From: Actinomycetota bacterium
Lineage (GTDB): Bacteria > Actinomycetota > Actinomycetes > S36-B12 > UBA5976
DNA length: 22,049 nt
Direction: 5' to 3'
Assembly (NCBI GenBank): GCA_005789325.1
Contig: SXYE01000082.1
Span: forward strand, 1-22,049
The position numbers were made by a program, and so were the translations under genes. The stretch's first letter is position 1. The number at the start of each line of letters is the position of its first letter. This document shows, one piece after another, positions 1 through 6,861 of this stretch. Below the pieces are notes generated by a model. It searched no databases, was not told the DNA's origin, and saw nothing but the letters and a program-made list of their open reading frames with translations.

Positions 1-373
1 GAATACAGGATGGTTTGCTGTGTGCCTTCTCAATCTTTGCTTGCCTAGGAGGTACTGCAAATCTGAGAACATCAGTTAGATTTCCTAAAAACTTATCGGC
101 CACAACTTGTGATAGTTCTAAAATCCCGGGAAGCAAAACTGGGTAATGGGAAATCACTTTTTCTATTTGACTTAACTTTTTATGATGCTTAGTTAATCCT
201 GTTCTTTCAACAACCCAAGCTTCCATATTTCTGTTTGAAAACTTAACCTTGACTTTCACACCAGGATGACAAATATCATCCATTTCTTCCGGAATTTCAT
301 AATCAAACGCTCTATCAAGATGAGGTAACGGGTTATCAAGAACAACTTTTGCAACATTCAAGTGTCGCGACAT
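1..373 (-). CDS. priA: Primosomal protein N' (PriA), N-terminal part, cut by window edge
   Basis: This is the first 124 codons of PriA, the replication-restart protein; the rest lies beyond base 1. The ATG is at 373-371 and the frame is open to the window edge. The segment around residues 14-26 (NPLPHLDRAFDYE) and the later LTDVLRFAVPPR (about 101-112) are typical of the PriA 3'-DNA-end-binding domain in actinobacteria, whose PriA proteins often have degenerate helicase motifs; that part is not visible here. It follows metK by 28 bp on the same strand, the expected actinobacterial order. Only a weak ribosome binding site (TAGG about 7 nt upstream) is seen. The identification rests on the N-terminal domain alone, but context and sequence agree. 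Confidence 0.88.
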   Translation of the reverse strand, partial: MSRHLNVAKVVLDNPLPHLDRAFDYEIPEEMDDICHPGVKVKVKFSNRNMEAWVVERTGLTKHHKKLSQIEKVISHYPVLLPGILELSQVVADKFLGNLTDVLRFAVPPRQAKIEKAHSKPSCI

Positions 374-401
374 TAAACGCCTACACTTTCCGAAAGTTTA
401 T

Positions 402-1601
402 CTATTTTGATACTGCAGATTTAAGAGCTTGTGCTCTATCTGTTTTTTCCCAAGTAAAGTCGTTATCTTCTCTACCAAAGTGTCCATAAGCTGCAGTTTT
501 TTTATATATTGGTCGCTTTAAATTCAAGTCACGAATAATTGCAGCAGGTCTCAAGTCGAAAACCTTTAGAATTGCTGCTTGAATATTTTCATCACTGGTA
601 ATTCCTGTGCCAAAAGTTTCTACGAATACCCCAACAGGTTGAGCTTTACCGATTGCGTAAGCAACTTGAACTTCACATCTTTGGGCTAATCCAGCTGCTA
701 CAACATTCTTAGCAACCCAGCGCATTGCATAAGCCGCTGATCTATCTACTTTCGATGGATCTTTTCCAGAGAATGCTCCACCACCATGTCTACTAATTCC
801 ACCGTATGTGTCAACGATAATTTTTCTTCCAGTTAAACCGGCATCCCCCATTGGTCCACCGATTTCAAAACGACCAGTTGGATTAACCAACAGTTTGAAG
901 TTTGAAGTATCCAGATCCACATCCAATGCTTTAAGAACTGGATCAACAACATGCTTCTTAATGTCTGGTGTTAATTGTTTGTCCAAATCAACTTCAGCTG
1001 CATGCTGGGAGGAAACCACGATTGTGTCAAGCCTTACTGGCTTATTATCCTCGTTGTATTCAATAGTTACTTGTGTCTTACCATCTGGTCTTAAGTAAGC
1101 AAGTGTTCCATTTTTTCTAACTTCTGTTAATTTTTCAGCTAATCTGTGCGCCAAATAAATTGGTAATGGCATCAAAGTTTTTGTATCAGTACAGGCATAA
1201 CCAAACATCAGACCTTGATCGCCTGCTCCTTGTCGATCTAAAGGATCTTGCGAACCTGTTCTTTCCTCTAAAGCATCATCTATACCCTGGGCAATATCTG
1301 GAGATTGTTTTCCTATTGAAACTGAAACTCCACAGGAGTTACCATCAAAACCTTTTACTGAGCTGTCGTAACCAATCTGGGTTACAACTTGACGAATAAT
1401 TTCTGGCACATCAGTGTAACCACTTGTGGTTACCTCGCCAGCAACATGAACTTGTCCTGTTGTGATTAAAGTTTCAACTGCTACGCGACTATTGGGATCT
1501 TGTCTTAACATGTCATCAAGAATTGAGTCACTAATTTGATCTGCAATTTTATCTGGGTGACCTTCGGTGACTGACTCAGAAGTAAATAAACGACCTGACA
1601 T
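402..1601 (-). CDS. metK: S-adenosylmethionine synthetase (methionine adenosyltransferase)
   Basis: A 399-residue cytosolic enzyme that makes S-adenosylmethionine, phosphate and pyrophosphate from methionine and ATP. The N-terminal ATP/metal motif GHPDK is at residues 14-18 (His15, Asp17, Lys18). The loop motif GAGDQGLMFGYA lies near residue 125, and the glycine-rich phosphate-binding stretch GGGAFSGKDPSKVDRSAAY lies near 273-291. Length is normal for bacterial MetK. The start is ATG at 1601-1599, giving the usual family N-terminus (GRLFTSESVTEGHPDK), with an AGGAAAGGG Shine-Dalgarno-like stretch about 12 nt upstream. It follows coaBC by 44 bp and precedes priA by 28 bp. The 44-bp leader is too short for a SAM riboswitch. 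Confidence 0.98.
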   Translation of the reverse strand: MSGRLFTSESVTEGHPDKIADQISDSILDDMLRQDPNSRVAVETLITTGQVHVAGEVTTSGYTDVPEIIRQVVTQIGYDSSVKGFDGNSCGVSVSIGKQSPDIAQGIDDALEERTGSQDPLDRQGAGDQGLMFGYACTDTKTLMPLPIYLAHRLAEKLTEVRKNGTLAYLRPDGKTQVTIEYNEDNKPVRLDTIVVSSQHAAEVDLDKQLTPDIKKHVVDPVLKALDVDLDTSNFKLLVNPTGRFEIGGPMGDAGLTGRKIIVDTYGGISRHGGGAFSGKDPSKVDRSAAYAMRWVAKNVVAAGLAQRCEVQVAYAIGKAQPVGVFVETFGTGITSDENIQAAILKVFDLRPAAIIRDLNLKRPIYKKTAAYGHFGREDNDFTWEKTDRAQALKSAVSK

Positions 1602-1645
1602 GATTTTTATGATCCCTTTCCTGGATTTATTTTATGCTCTTCAGG

Positions 1646-2899
1646 TCACGCAAGGTCGGGCTCGACCGGACTTTTTTCTTCTCGACCTACTTTAGCCAAT
1701 TGTTTGACAATGAAGTCCCACATGGCATCGGCGAGTAGCAATTTATCAGCCTTTGGCAAGAGAACTGCCTCATTGGCGGTAACCATTATAACTTCGTTTT
1801 CATCACTACTAATACCTACAGAGTTCGAGACTTTATTGCCAACAATTAGATCAGCTTTTTTGCTTCCAAGTTTAGATTTAGCAGATGTTATCAAGTTGTC
1901 ATCATCAGTCGTAGTCTCTGCAGCGAAACCAACCAAATATTGCTTTATTGGTTTTGACTCTGCCAACACACTTAATATGTCAGTTGTTTTATCTAATTCA
2001 ATTGTTAATTTATCATCTTTTTTCTTGATCTTGTTCGAATCTGGGTTTGCTATGAAGTAATCAGCCACAGCAGCATTCATAATCACAACATCAGCAGAAC
2101 CTGCTCTTAATTGCATTTGCTCTTGCATTTCTTTTGCCGTGTTAGCAGAAATAAACTCAACTCCAGCAGGAACATTAACGCTGAGGTTTGCTCCAACTAA
2201 TGTGACTTTTGCGCCACGACTCAAAGCCGACAATGCCAATGCCACACCTTGCTTTCCACTTGCCCGATTACCAATAAACCTAATTGGATCAATTGCTTCT
2301 CTTGTGCCACCTGCGGAAATTAAAACATTCAAACCAACCAGATCTTTGCCAAGATTCGCATTTTTTCTATTGATTACTTGCTTAACCACTTGGGCTATTT
2401 CTGTTGTGTCGGGTAAACGACCCACTCCAGAGTCCTCACCAGTCAATTTCCCAACTGCTGGATCTAAAACTAAAAAGCCTCTTTTTCGCAACGTCGCAAC
2501 ATTTTCTTTGGTCGCCGAATTTTCCCACATTTCTGTGTGCATCGCTGGGGCTAAAATTATTGGACACTTTGCAACCAAAAGTGTGGCAAGTAAAACATCA
2601 TTTGCAAACCCATAAGCTAAGTGAGCTAAGAAATCTGCAGTAGCAGGTGCCACAACGATTGCATCGGTTTTTTTGGCAACATTTACATGTTCAACTTCAT
2701 GAGCGTTATTCCAGATATCTGAAATGACGGGATGACCACTTAATGCAGCAAACGTTGTTTCACCAACAAATTTTAAAGCACTTTTAGTAGTAATTACTTG
2801 AACATCTAAATCTTGCTCTTTTAATCTTCTGATTAGATCAGCTGATTTGTAGGCAGCGATACCACCTGTTACACCTAACACAACTAAAGGTCGAGACAT
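1646..2899 (-). CDS. coaBC: Bifunctional phosphopantothenoylcysteine decarboxylase / phosphopantothenate-cysteine ligase
   Basis: A fusion enzyme for two consecutive steps of coenzyme A synthesis: CTP-dependent joining of 4'-phosphopantothenate to cysteine (CoaB), then FMN-dependent decarboxylation (CoaC). The CoaC half is residues 1 to about 180, with the N-terminal GVTGGIAAYK, a likely catalytic His71 in EHVNVA, the APATADFLAH flavin segment and PAMHTEMW at 118-125 (His where E. coli has Asn, which I recall as usual in actinobacteria). The flap segment near 148-163 has no Cys. The CoaB half is about 185-405, with ISAGGTREAIDPIRFIGNR, NAAVADY and KIKKKDD. Length 417 is normal. ATG at 2899 is preceded by GGAGA at good spacing. 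It lies between rpoZ (30 bp upstream) and metK, the standard actinobacterial order. Confidence 0.96.
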   Translation of the reverse strand: MSRPLVVLGVTGGIAAYKSADLIRRLKEQDLDVQVITTKSALKFVGETTFAALSGHPVISDIWNNAHEVEHVNVAKKTDAIVVAPATADFLAHLAYGFANDVLLATLLVAKCPIILAPAMHTEMWENSATKENVATLRKRGFLVLDPAVGKLTGEDSGVGRLPDTTEIAQVVKQVINRKNANLGKDLVGLNVLISAGGTREAIDPIRFIGNRASGKQGVALALSALSRGAKVTLVGANLSVNVPAGVEFISANTAKEMQEQMQLRAGSADVVIMNAAVADYFIANPDSNKIKKKDDKLTIELDKTTDILSVLAESKPIKQYLVGFAAETTTDDDNLITSAKSKLGSKKADLIVGNKVSNSVGISSDENEVIMVTANEAVLLPKADKLLLADAMWDFIVKQLAKVGREEKSPVEPDLA

Positions 2900-2929
2900 A
2901 TTTTTCTCCGACTTAGTTTTTAAGAGCTC

Positions 2930-3418
2930 TTAGGAAACAGTTTCTTCAGAAACATCGTCGTTGCCTTCTGTATTGTCAGCAACAACTGCAGCATCCTCGA
3001 CTACATCGCTTACTTCAGCAGCAACTTCTGCAGTTTCATCGAAAGAATCTTCGTAAACTCCTGCGAATGAATTGTCGTAGCCAGCGTTATATCTTTGTTG
3101 AGCTTGAATTGCAGCAAGTCTTCTTTGTTCCATTTCAATTTCTTCTTGAGCCAATACCTCTGGATCAACATGTTCTGTTTTCAAAAGTTTTGAATTTATT
3201 TCGCGTAACGCAATCGATAATGGTTTCTCTTGTAATTGTGTTTCAACTAGTGGACCAACATATTCAAGTAGCCCTTCACCAAGTTGTGAATAGTAAGCAT
3301 TTATTTGACGAGCTCTTTTTGCGGCATAAATAACTAGTTGGTACTTAGATCCTGCTGTATCTAATAGATCATCAATTGGAGGATTAGTGATTCCCTCGGG
3401 ACGAAGAGTTGTTGCCAC
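2930..3418 (-). CDS. rpoZ: DNA-directed RNA polymerase omega subunit with acidic C-terminal tail
   Basis: Omega helps assemble and stabilise RNA polymerase by clamping the beta-prime subunit. Residues 9-80 are nearly identical to the actinobacterial omega core (GITNPPIDDLL, SKYQLVIYAAKRARQINAYY, EKPLSIALREI). The protein has 162 residues, whereas typical actinobacterial omega has about 90-110. After the core comes a Glu/Gln/Arg-rich segment (about 84-109), probably helical, and then a tail (110-162) with 16 Asp/Glu and no Lys/Arg, which is probably disordered. The start is GTG at 3418-3416, with GAAAGG about 12 nt upstream. It is 35 bp after gmk and 30 bp before coaBC. The tail stays in frame to an ordinary stop, so I see no frameshift. 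Confidence 0.95.
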   Translation of the reverse strand: MATTLRPEGITNPPIDDLLDTAGSKYQLVIYAAKRARQINAYYSQLGEGLLEYVGPLVETQLQEKPLSIALREINSKLLKTEHVDPEVLAQEEIEMEQRRLAAIQAQQRYNAGYDNSFAGVYEDSFDETAEVAAEVSDVVEDAAVVADNTEGNDDVSEETVS

Positions 3419-3453
3419 GTTTAGATTGAGCCTTTCAATAATTTGAGTATCTC

Positions 3454-4005
3454 TTACTTGAGATGTAACAAGGTTATCAGTTGCCCAACAGCCGACTGAA
3501 CATCCTCGTTGATTACCACAGCATCGAACTCTTTTTCTGCCTCTAATTCACCCATCGCTACTTTTAGTCGAAGTTCTAGTTCCTCGGGCTTTTCAGTGCC
3601 TCTTTCAATTAATCTCCTTTTGAGCTCCTCAATCGAAGGAGGTTTAAGCAGCACTAAAAAAGCTTCTGGCATGGATTTCTTGATCTGTCTTGCACCTTGT
3701 AAATCAATTTCTAAAACAACTGTTTGATCATTCTTAATACGCTCTTCAACTGGTTTTCTAGGAGTTCCATACATATAGCCTGCAAATTGTGCATGCTCTA
3801 ATAGGTTTCCTTTTTGGACTTCATTTTCAAACTCTTGCTCACTCAAAAAAATGTAATGATCATCGTGAGATTCTTCTGGTCGAGGTTTTCTCGTTGTGAC
3901 AGAGACAGATAAAAAAACTTGAGGTTTTTGTCGAACCAGTTCTCTTACAACTGTGCCTTTACCTACTCCAGATGGTCCAGCTAGAACTACTAACTTTGCA
4001 CTCAC
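3454..4005 (-). CDS. gmk: Guanylate kinase
   Basis: Phosphorylates GMP to GDP with ATP in purine salvage and synthesis. The 183-residue protein has the P-loop GPSGVGKG at residues 10-17, the GMP-binding TTRKPRPEE segment at 37-45 and the HAQFAGYMYGTP substrate segment at 71-82, followed by EIDLQGA at 99-105. Length is slightly short but within the family range. The start is GTG at 4005-4003 and overlaps the mihF stop by 4 bp (GTGA), which implies translational coupling. Linkage mihF-gmk-rpoZ is standard in actinobacteria. Confidence 0.97.
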   Translation of the reverse strand: MSAKLVVLAGPSGVGKGTVVRELVRQKPQVFLSVSVTTRKPRPEESHDDHYIFLSEQEFENEVQKGNLLEHAQFAGYMYGTPRKPVEERIKNDQTVVLEIDLQGARQIKKSMPEAFLVLLKPPSIEELKRRLIERGTEKPEELELRLKVAMGELEAEKEFDAVVINEDVQSAVGQLITLLHLK

Positions 4006-4316
4006 GAATTAAATTCCGATAATAGAGCGCTCAACTGATTTGGCCCAAGGCCGCGAAGTCTTCGACTAGGCGCAATTCCAATTCTTTCCATAAGATTTTC
4101 AGCCCTAATTTTTCCAACACCTGGCATTGATTCAAGAAGTGCAATCACTTTCATTTTCCCAACTGCGTCCTCAGCATGAATTCTGGAAAAAGCATCTGCA
4201 AGGTTTAACTGACCAGTTTTTAATTTCTCACGAAGTTCTGCTCTAACTTTTCGGGCTGCTGCTGCCTTTAATAGAGCGGCTGCTCGTTCCTCTTTAGTTA
4301 AAATGGGTAATGCCAT
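4002..4316 (-). CDS. mihF: Actinobacterial integration host factor (mIHF/sIHF)
   Basis: A small basic nucleoid-associated protein, unrelated in fold to E. coli IHF, that bends DNA and is found in actinobacteria. The 104 residues match the family from end to end: a Lys/Arg/Ala-rich N-terminal helix (7-33), then a helix-two-turns-helix DNA-binding region with MPGVGKIRAENLMERIGI (64-81) and the basic RRLRGLG loop (85-91). ATG at 4316 gives the usual N-terminus (MALP). I see no clear Shine-Dalgarno upstream of it. It starts 47 bp after pyrF and overlaps gmk by 4 bp. This gene is the single best phylum marker in the window. Confidence 0.96.
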   Translation of the reverse strand: MALPILTKEERAAALLKAAAARKVRAELREKLKTGQLNLADAFSRIHAEDAVGKMKVIALLESMPGVGKIRAENLMERIGIAPSRRLRGLGPNQLSALLSEFNS

Positions 4317-4363
4317 GAGGTTATCTTTGCATCTAGCATGAATTGAATCAATAAAGGGCTTAC

Positions 4364-5053
4364 CTAAATAAACTGAATAACTTCTTCACTTATTAACTTG
4401 GCGGCTTTACCAACATCGTCTGCCGAGGTTATTGGTCGACCAATAACAAGAAGGTCAGCACCATTTGTTAATGCCTCTTCTGGCGTGGCAATTCTTTGCT
4501 GATCATTTGCGTTACTACCCAAGGGACGCACTCCCGGGGTAATAAGCACAATTTCTTTTGGAACATTTCTTCGGATTTCACTTACCTCTTGTGGACTACA
4601 CACAATTGCTCTAGCTCCAGCACTTATGGCAAGTAATGCAAGATCAACAGCAGATTTATTAGCAGGATTCTTAAAACCAATTTCTTGCAAGTTTTTCTCA
4701 TCTATTGAGGTAAGTATTGTCACAGCCACTATCAATGTTTGAGGTATTGCTTCTGCAGCAGCTTTGATCATATCTTTTCCACCCGAAGCATGAACCGTTA
4801 AATACTTTGGATTTAGTCCTAGTACTGATTTGCATGCACCGGCAACTGTGGCAGGAATATCATGAAGTTTTAAATCAAGAAACACATCGCAATCACTAAT
4901 TTCTCTTATCGATTGAATCGAGTCTTTACCATCTCTCAAATAGGTCTCTAACCCAATCTTTAGTGTTGAAACAAAAGGTGAAACTTGCTTTGCCCATTCT
5001 TTTGCTACTGAAAGATTAGGTGCGTCTAATGCGACGGCGATTGGTGCTTTCAT
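4364..5053 (-). CDS. pyrF: Orotidine 5'-phosphate decarboxylase, short type I form
   Basis: Last step of UMP synthesis: decarboxylation of OMP. At 229 residues it belongs to the short type I family: Asp10 (VALD), Lys33 (LKIG), the catalytic DLKLHDIP block at 60-67 (Asp60, Lys62, Asp65), TPGVRP at 172-177 and the phosphate-binding GRPI at 205-208. Mycobacterium, Streptomyces and Corynebacterium have, to my knowledge, a longer type II form of about 275-280 residues at this locus, so the family differs although the position is conserved. ATG at 5053 lies 9 bp after pyrD, with only a weak AGAGA ribosome binding site, so coupling to pyrD translation is likely. Confidence 0.95.
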   Translation of the reverse strand: MKAPIAVALDAPNLSVAKEWAKQVSPFVSTLKIGLETYLRDGKDSIQSIREISDCDVFLDLKLHDIPATVAGACKSVLGLNPKYLTVHASGGKDMIKAAAEAIPQTLIVAVTILTSIDEKNLQEIGFKNPANKSAVDLALLAISAGARAIVCSPQEVSEIRRNVPKEIVLITPGVRPLGSNANDQQRIATPEEALTNGADLLVIGRPITSADDVGKAAKLISEEVIQFI

Positions 5054-5062
5054 TTCATTTCT

Positions 5063-6007
5063 CTAATTGTGTGCAACATTGACAATGTCCCTAATACTTC
5101 TTAAACCTTTTTCTTGCAGAATTTCAGCTATCTCATCGTGTATTCGCACACAAGCTTCGGGATCATTAAAGACAGTTGTGCCAACACTTACCGCATTTGC
5201 ACCAGCTGCAAAGAATTCGACAGCATCTCTTCCATTTCGAATTCCTCCCATTCCAATAATTGGAATTTCAGGTAAAGCTTTACGAATTTGGTAAACGCAT
5301 CTAATTGCAACCGGTCTTATTGCAGGTCCTGATAGCCCACCAGTTTTTCCACTTAATTTTGGTTTTAAGGTGTCAATATCAATGACCATTCCCAGTAATG
5401 TATTTATCACACTTAAACCATCAGCTCCAGCCTTTACAACGGCACGAGCAATTTCTGTTATGTCTGTTACATCTGGTGAGAGTTTGGCAAATAAGGGCAT
5501 ACTTGCTGAAACATTTCTTCTGACTGTATTAATAACATCTGCTGCAGCATTGGGATTGCATGCGAAAACTTGTCCACGATTCTCAACATTAGGACAAGAA
5601 ATATTAACTTCTATTCCTACGACTCCAGGAATATCTCTTAATTTGTCGGCCACCTTGCCAAATTCTTCAACATTGTTACCAGCGATTGAAACAATAGTTT
5701 TAGCGCCTTTTTGACTCAACCAACTCAAATCATTAGCAATAAATTCATCTATTCCTGGACCTTGTAAACCAATTCCGTTGAGCATCCCACTTGGTGTTTC
5801 GGCCATTCTTGGAGTTGCTCTTCCAGATCTTGGGTTAAGCATCACACTTTTTGTGACCACCGCACCAATAGAAGTGATGTCAATAAATTGGTCTAGTTCT
5901 TTTCCTGCAGCTGCGCAACCTGATGCAGTAAATACTGGTGATTCCAAATTGATTCTTGCTAAATCAACTGACATGTCAACGGAAGTTCTTTTAGGAACTC
6001 TTTTCAT
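5063..6007 (-). CDS. pyrD: Dihydroorotate dehydrogenase B, catalytic subunit (class 1B)
   Basis: Oxidises dihydroorotate to orotate with FMN; in class 1B electrons pass through PyrK to NAD+. The 314-residue protein has Lys53 (TKSVMLNPR), the NGIGLQGPG loop (77-85), the catalytic-base Cys138 in NISCPN, Lys175 (FAKLSP) and the class 1B phrase NTLLGM, followed by GGLSGPAIRP. The start at 6007 forms TAATG with the pyrK stop. An internal Met12 (MSVDL) aligns better with typical 1B starts, so the first 11 residues are slightly uncertain. Mycobacteria use the unlinked, membrane-associated class 2 enzyme instead, so PyrD here depends on PyrK next door. Confidence 0.95.
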   Translation of the reverse strand: MKRVPKRTSVDMSVDLARINLESPVFTASGCAAAGKELDQFIDITSIGAVVTKSVMLNPRSGRATPRMAETPSGMLNGIGLQGPGIDEFIANDLSWLSQKGAKTIVSIAGNNVEEFGKVADKLRDIPGVVGIEVNISCPNVENRGQVFACNPNAAADVINTVRRNVSASMPLFAKLSPDVTDITEIARAVVKAGADGLSVINTLLGMVIDIDTLKPKLSGKTGGLSGPAIRPVAIRCVYQIRKALPEIPIIGMGGIRNGRDAVEFFAAGANAVSVGTTVFNDPEACVRIHDEIAEILQEKGLRSIRDIVNVAHN

Positions 6008-6861
6008 TAATGAGTTCCTTCTGATGGCGCACCCCAGGTATCAGCAGGAATCTGACCAACTTGATCCCAGCGAACTTTGTCACCACGAAAAGCAGGTCCA
6101 TCAACACATGATCTAAGCATTCTTGTTATTCCATCATCACCAATTACAGGCAGAACACAAGTCATACAAACACCAATTCCGCAAGCCATTGATTCTTCAA
6201 CACTTGTTTGAGAAACGATTCCATGAAGCAAAGCTACTTCTGAAACAGCTTTCAACATTTGCATCGGACCACAGGCATAAACAACTGCTGCATTTGATTT
6301 TGTTATTACATCTGGTAGGACATCTGTAACTCTGCCCATTTGACCTGATGTGCCATCATCTGTTGTAACAGAAAGTGTTGTTGAAATTCTTCTGGCCTCA
6401 AGCATCCCGAAAAGTTTTTCTTGTGTGGATGCGCCCAAAATAAAATCAACACGACATCCTCGTGCTGTTAAAGCCTCAGCCAATGTAAATAAAGGTGCTG
6501 CTCCATATCCCCCACCAACTAGAACACAAGGAACAGGATCTTTTGGCAGACTAAATGGTTTACCTAAAGGTCCAACTAAATTAATTGGGTCATTTCGCTT
6601 CAAACTTGCAATGTAATCAGTACCTGGCCCATGTGGTGATACAACGATGTCAACTGTGCCCCCGTAAACTCCTCGATCATTTACCTGATAAATGCTGAAG
6701 GCTCTTCTAAGGATTAATGAACTTCGTTCATCACCTATTGCAACTGCAACAAAGTTTCCTGGTTTAAATTCTTTCGGCATATCAGCTGCTGTAGCAGTAA
6801 GCACAAAGTAGCTGCCAACTTTTTTATTATCAACAACCGTTCCTTTGTGAACAATGGGCAT
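6007..6861 (-). CDS. pyrK: Dihydroorotate dehydrogenase B, electron transfer subunit
   Basis: An iron-sulfur flavoprotein that moves electrons from PyrD to NAD+. The 284-residue protein shows a ferredoxin-reductase fold: an FAD-binding barrel with RRAFSI at 52-57, the NAD-binding segment VLVGGGYGAAPL (113-124), the CGP motif at 197-199, and a C-terminal [2Fe-2S] site with Cys227, Cys232, Cys235 and Cys252. This Cys spacing is the PyrK pattern. Its start and stop overlap neighbours as TAATG on both sides (carB stop at 6863-6861, pyrD start at 6007). No partner gene other than pyrD is needed, and the pair supports the class 1B assignment. Confidence 0.95.
   Translation of the reverse strand: MPIVHKGTVVDNKKVGSYFVLTATAADMPKEFKPGNFVAVAIGDERSSLILRRAFSIYQVNDRGVYGGTVDIVVSPHGPGTDYIASLKRNDPINLVGPLGKPFSLPKDPVPCVLVGGGYGAAPLFTLAEALTARGCRVDFILGASTQEKLFGMLEARRISTTLSVTTDDGTSGQMGRVTDVLPDVITKSNAAVVYACGPMQMLKAVSEVALLHGIVSQTSVEESMACGIGVCMTCVLPVIGDDGITRMLRSCVDGPAFRGDKVRWDQVGQIPADTWGAPSEGTH

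Noticed and set aside
1602..1645. SAM riboswitch upstream of metK
   Set aside because: The gap after coaBC is only 44 bp and shows no suitable structure.
2139..2615. 158-codon plus-strand open frame opposite coaBC, and similar antisense frames across the window
   Set aside because: They mirror strongly conserved minus-strand genes, have no recognisable domains and are shadows of the coding bias.
4317..4363. Promoter for mihF in the pyrF-mihF gap
   Set aside because: TTGATT and TAGATG are only 10 bp apart, and other combinations are equally weak.
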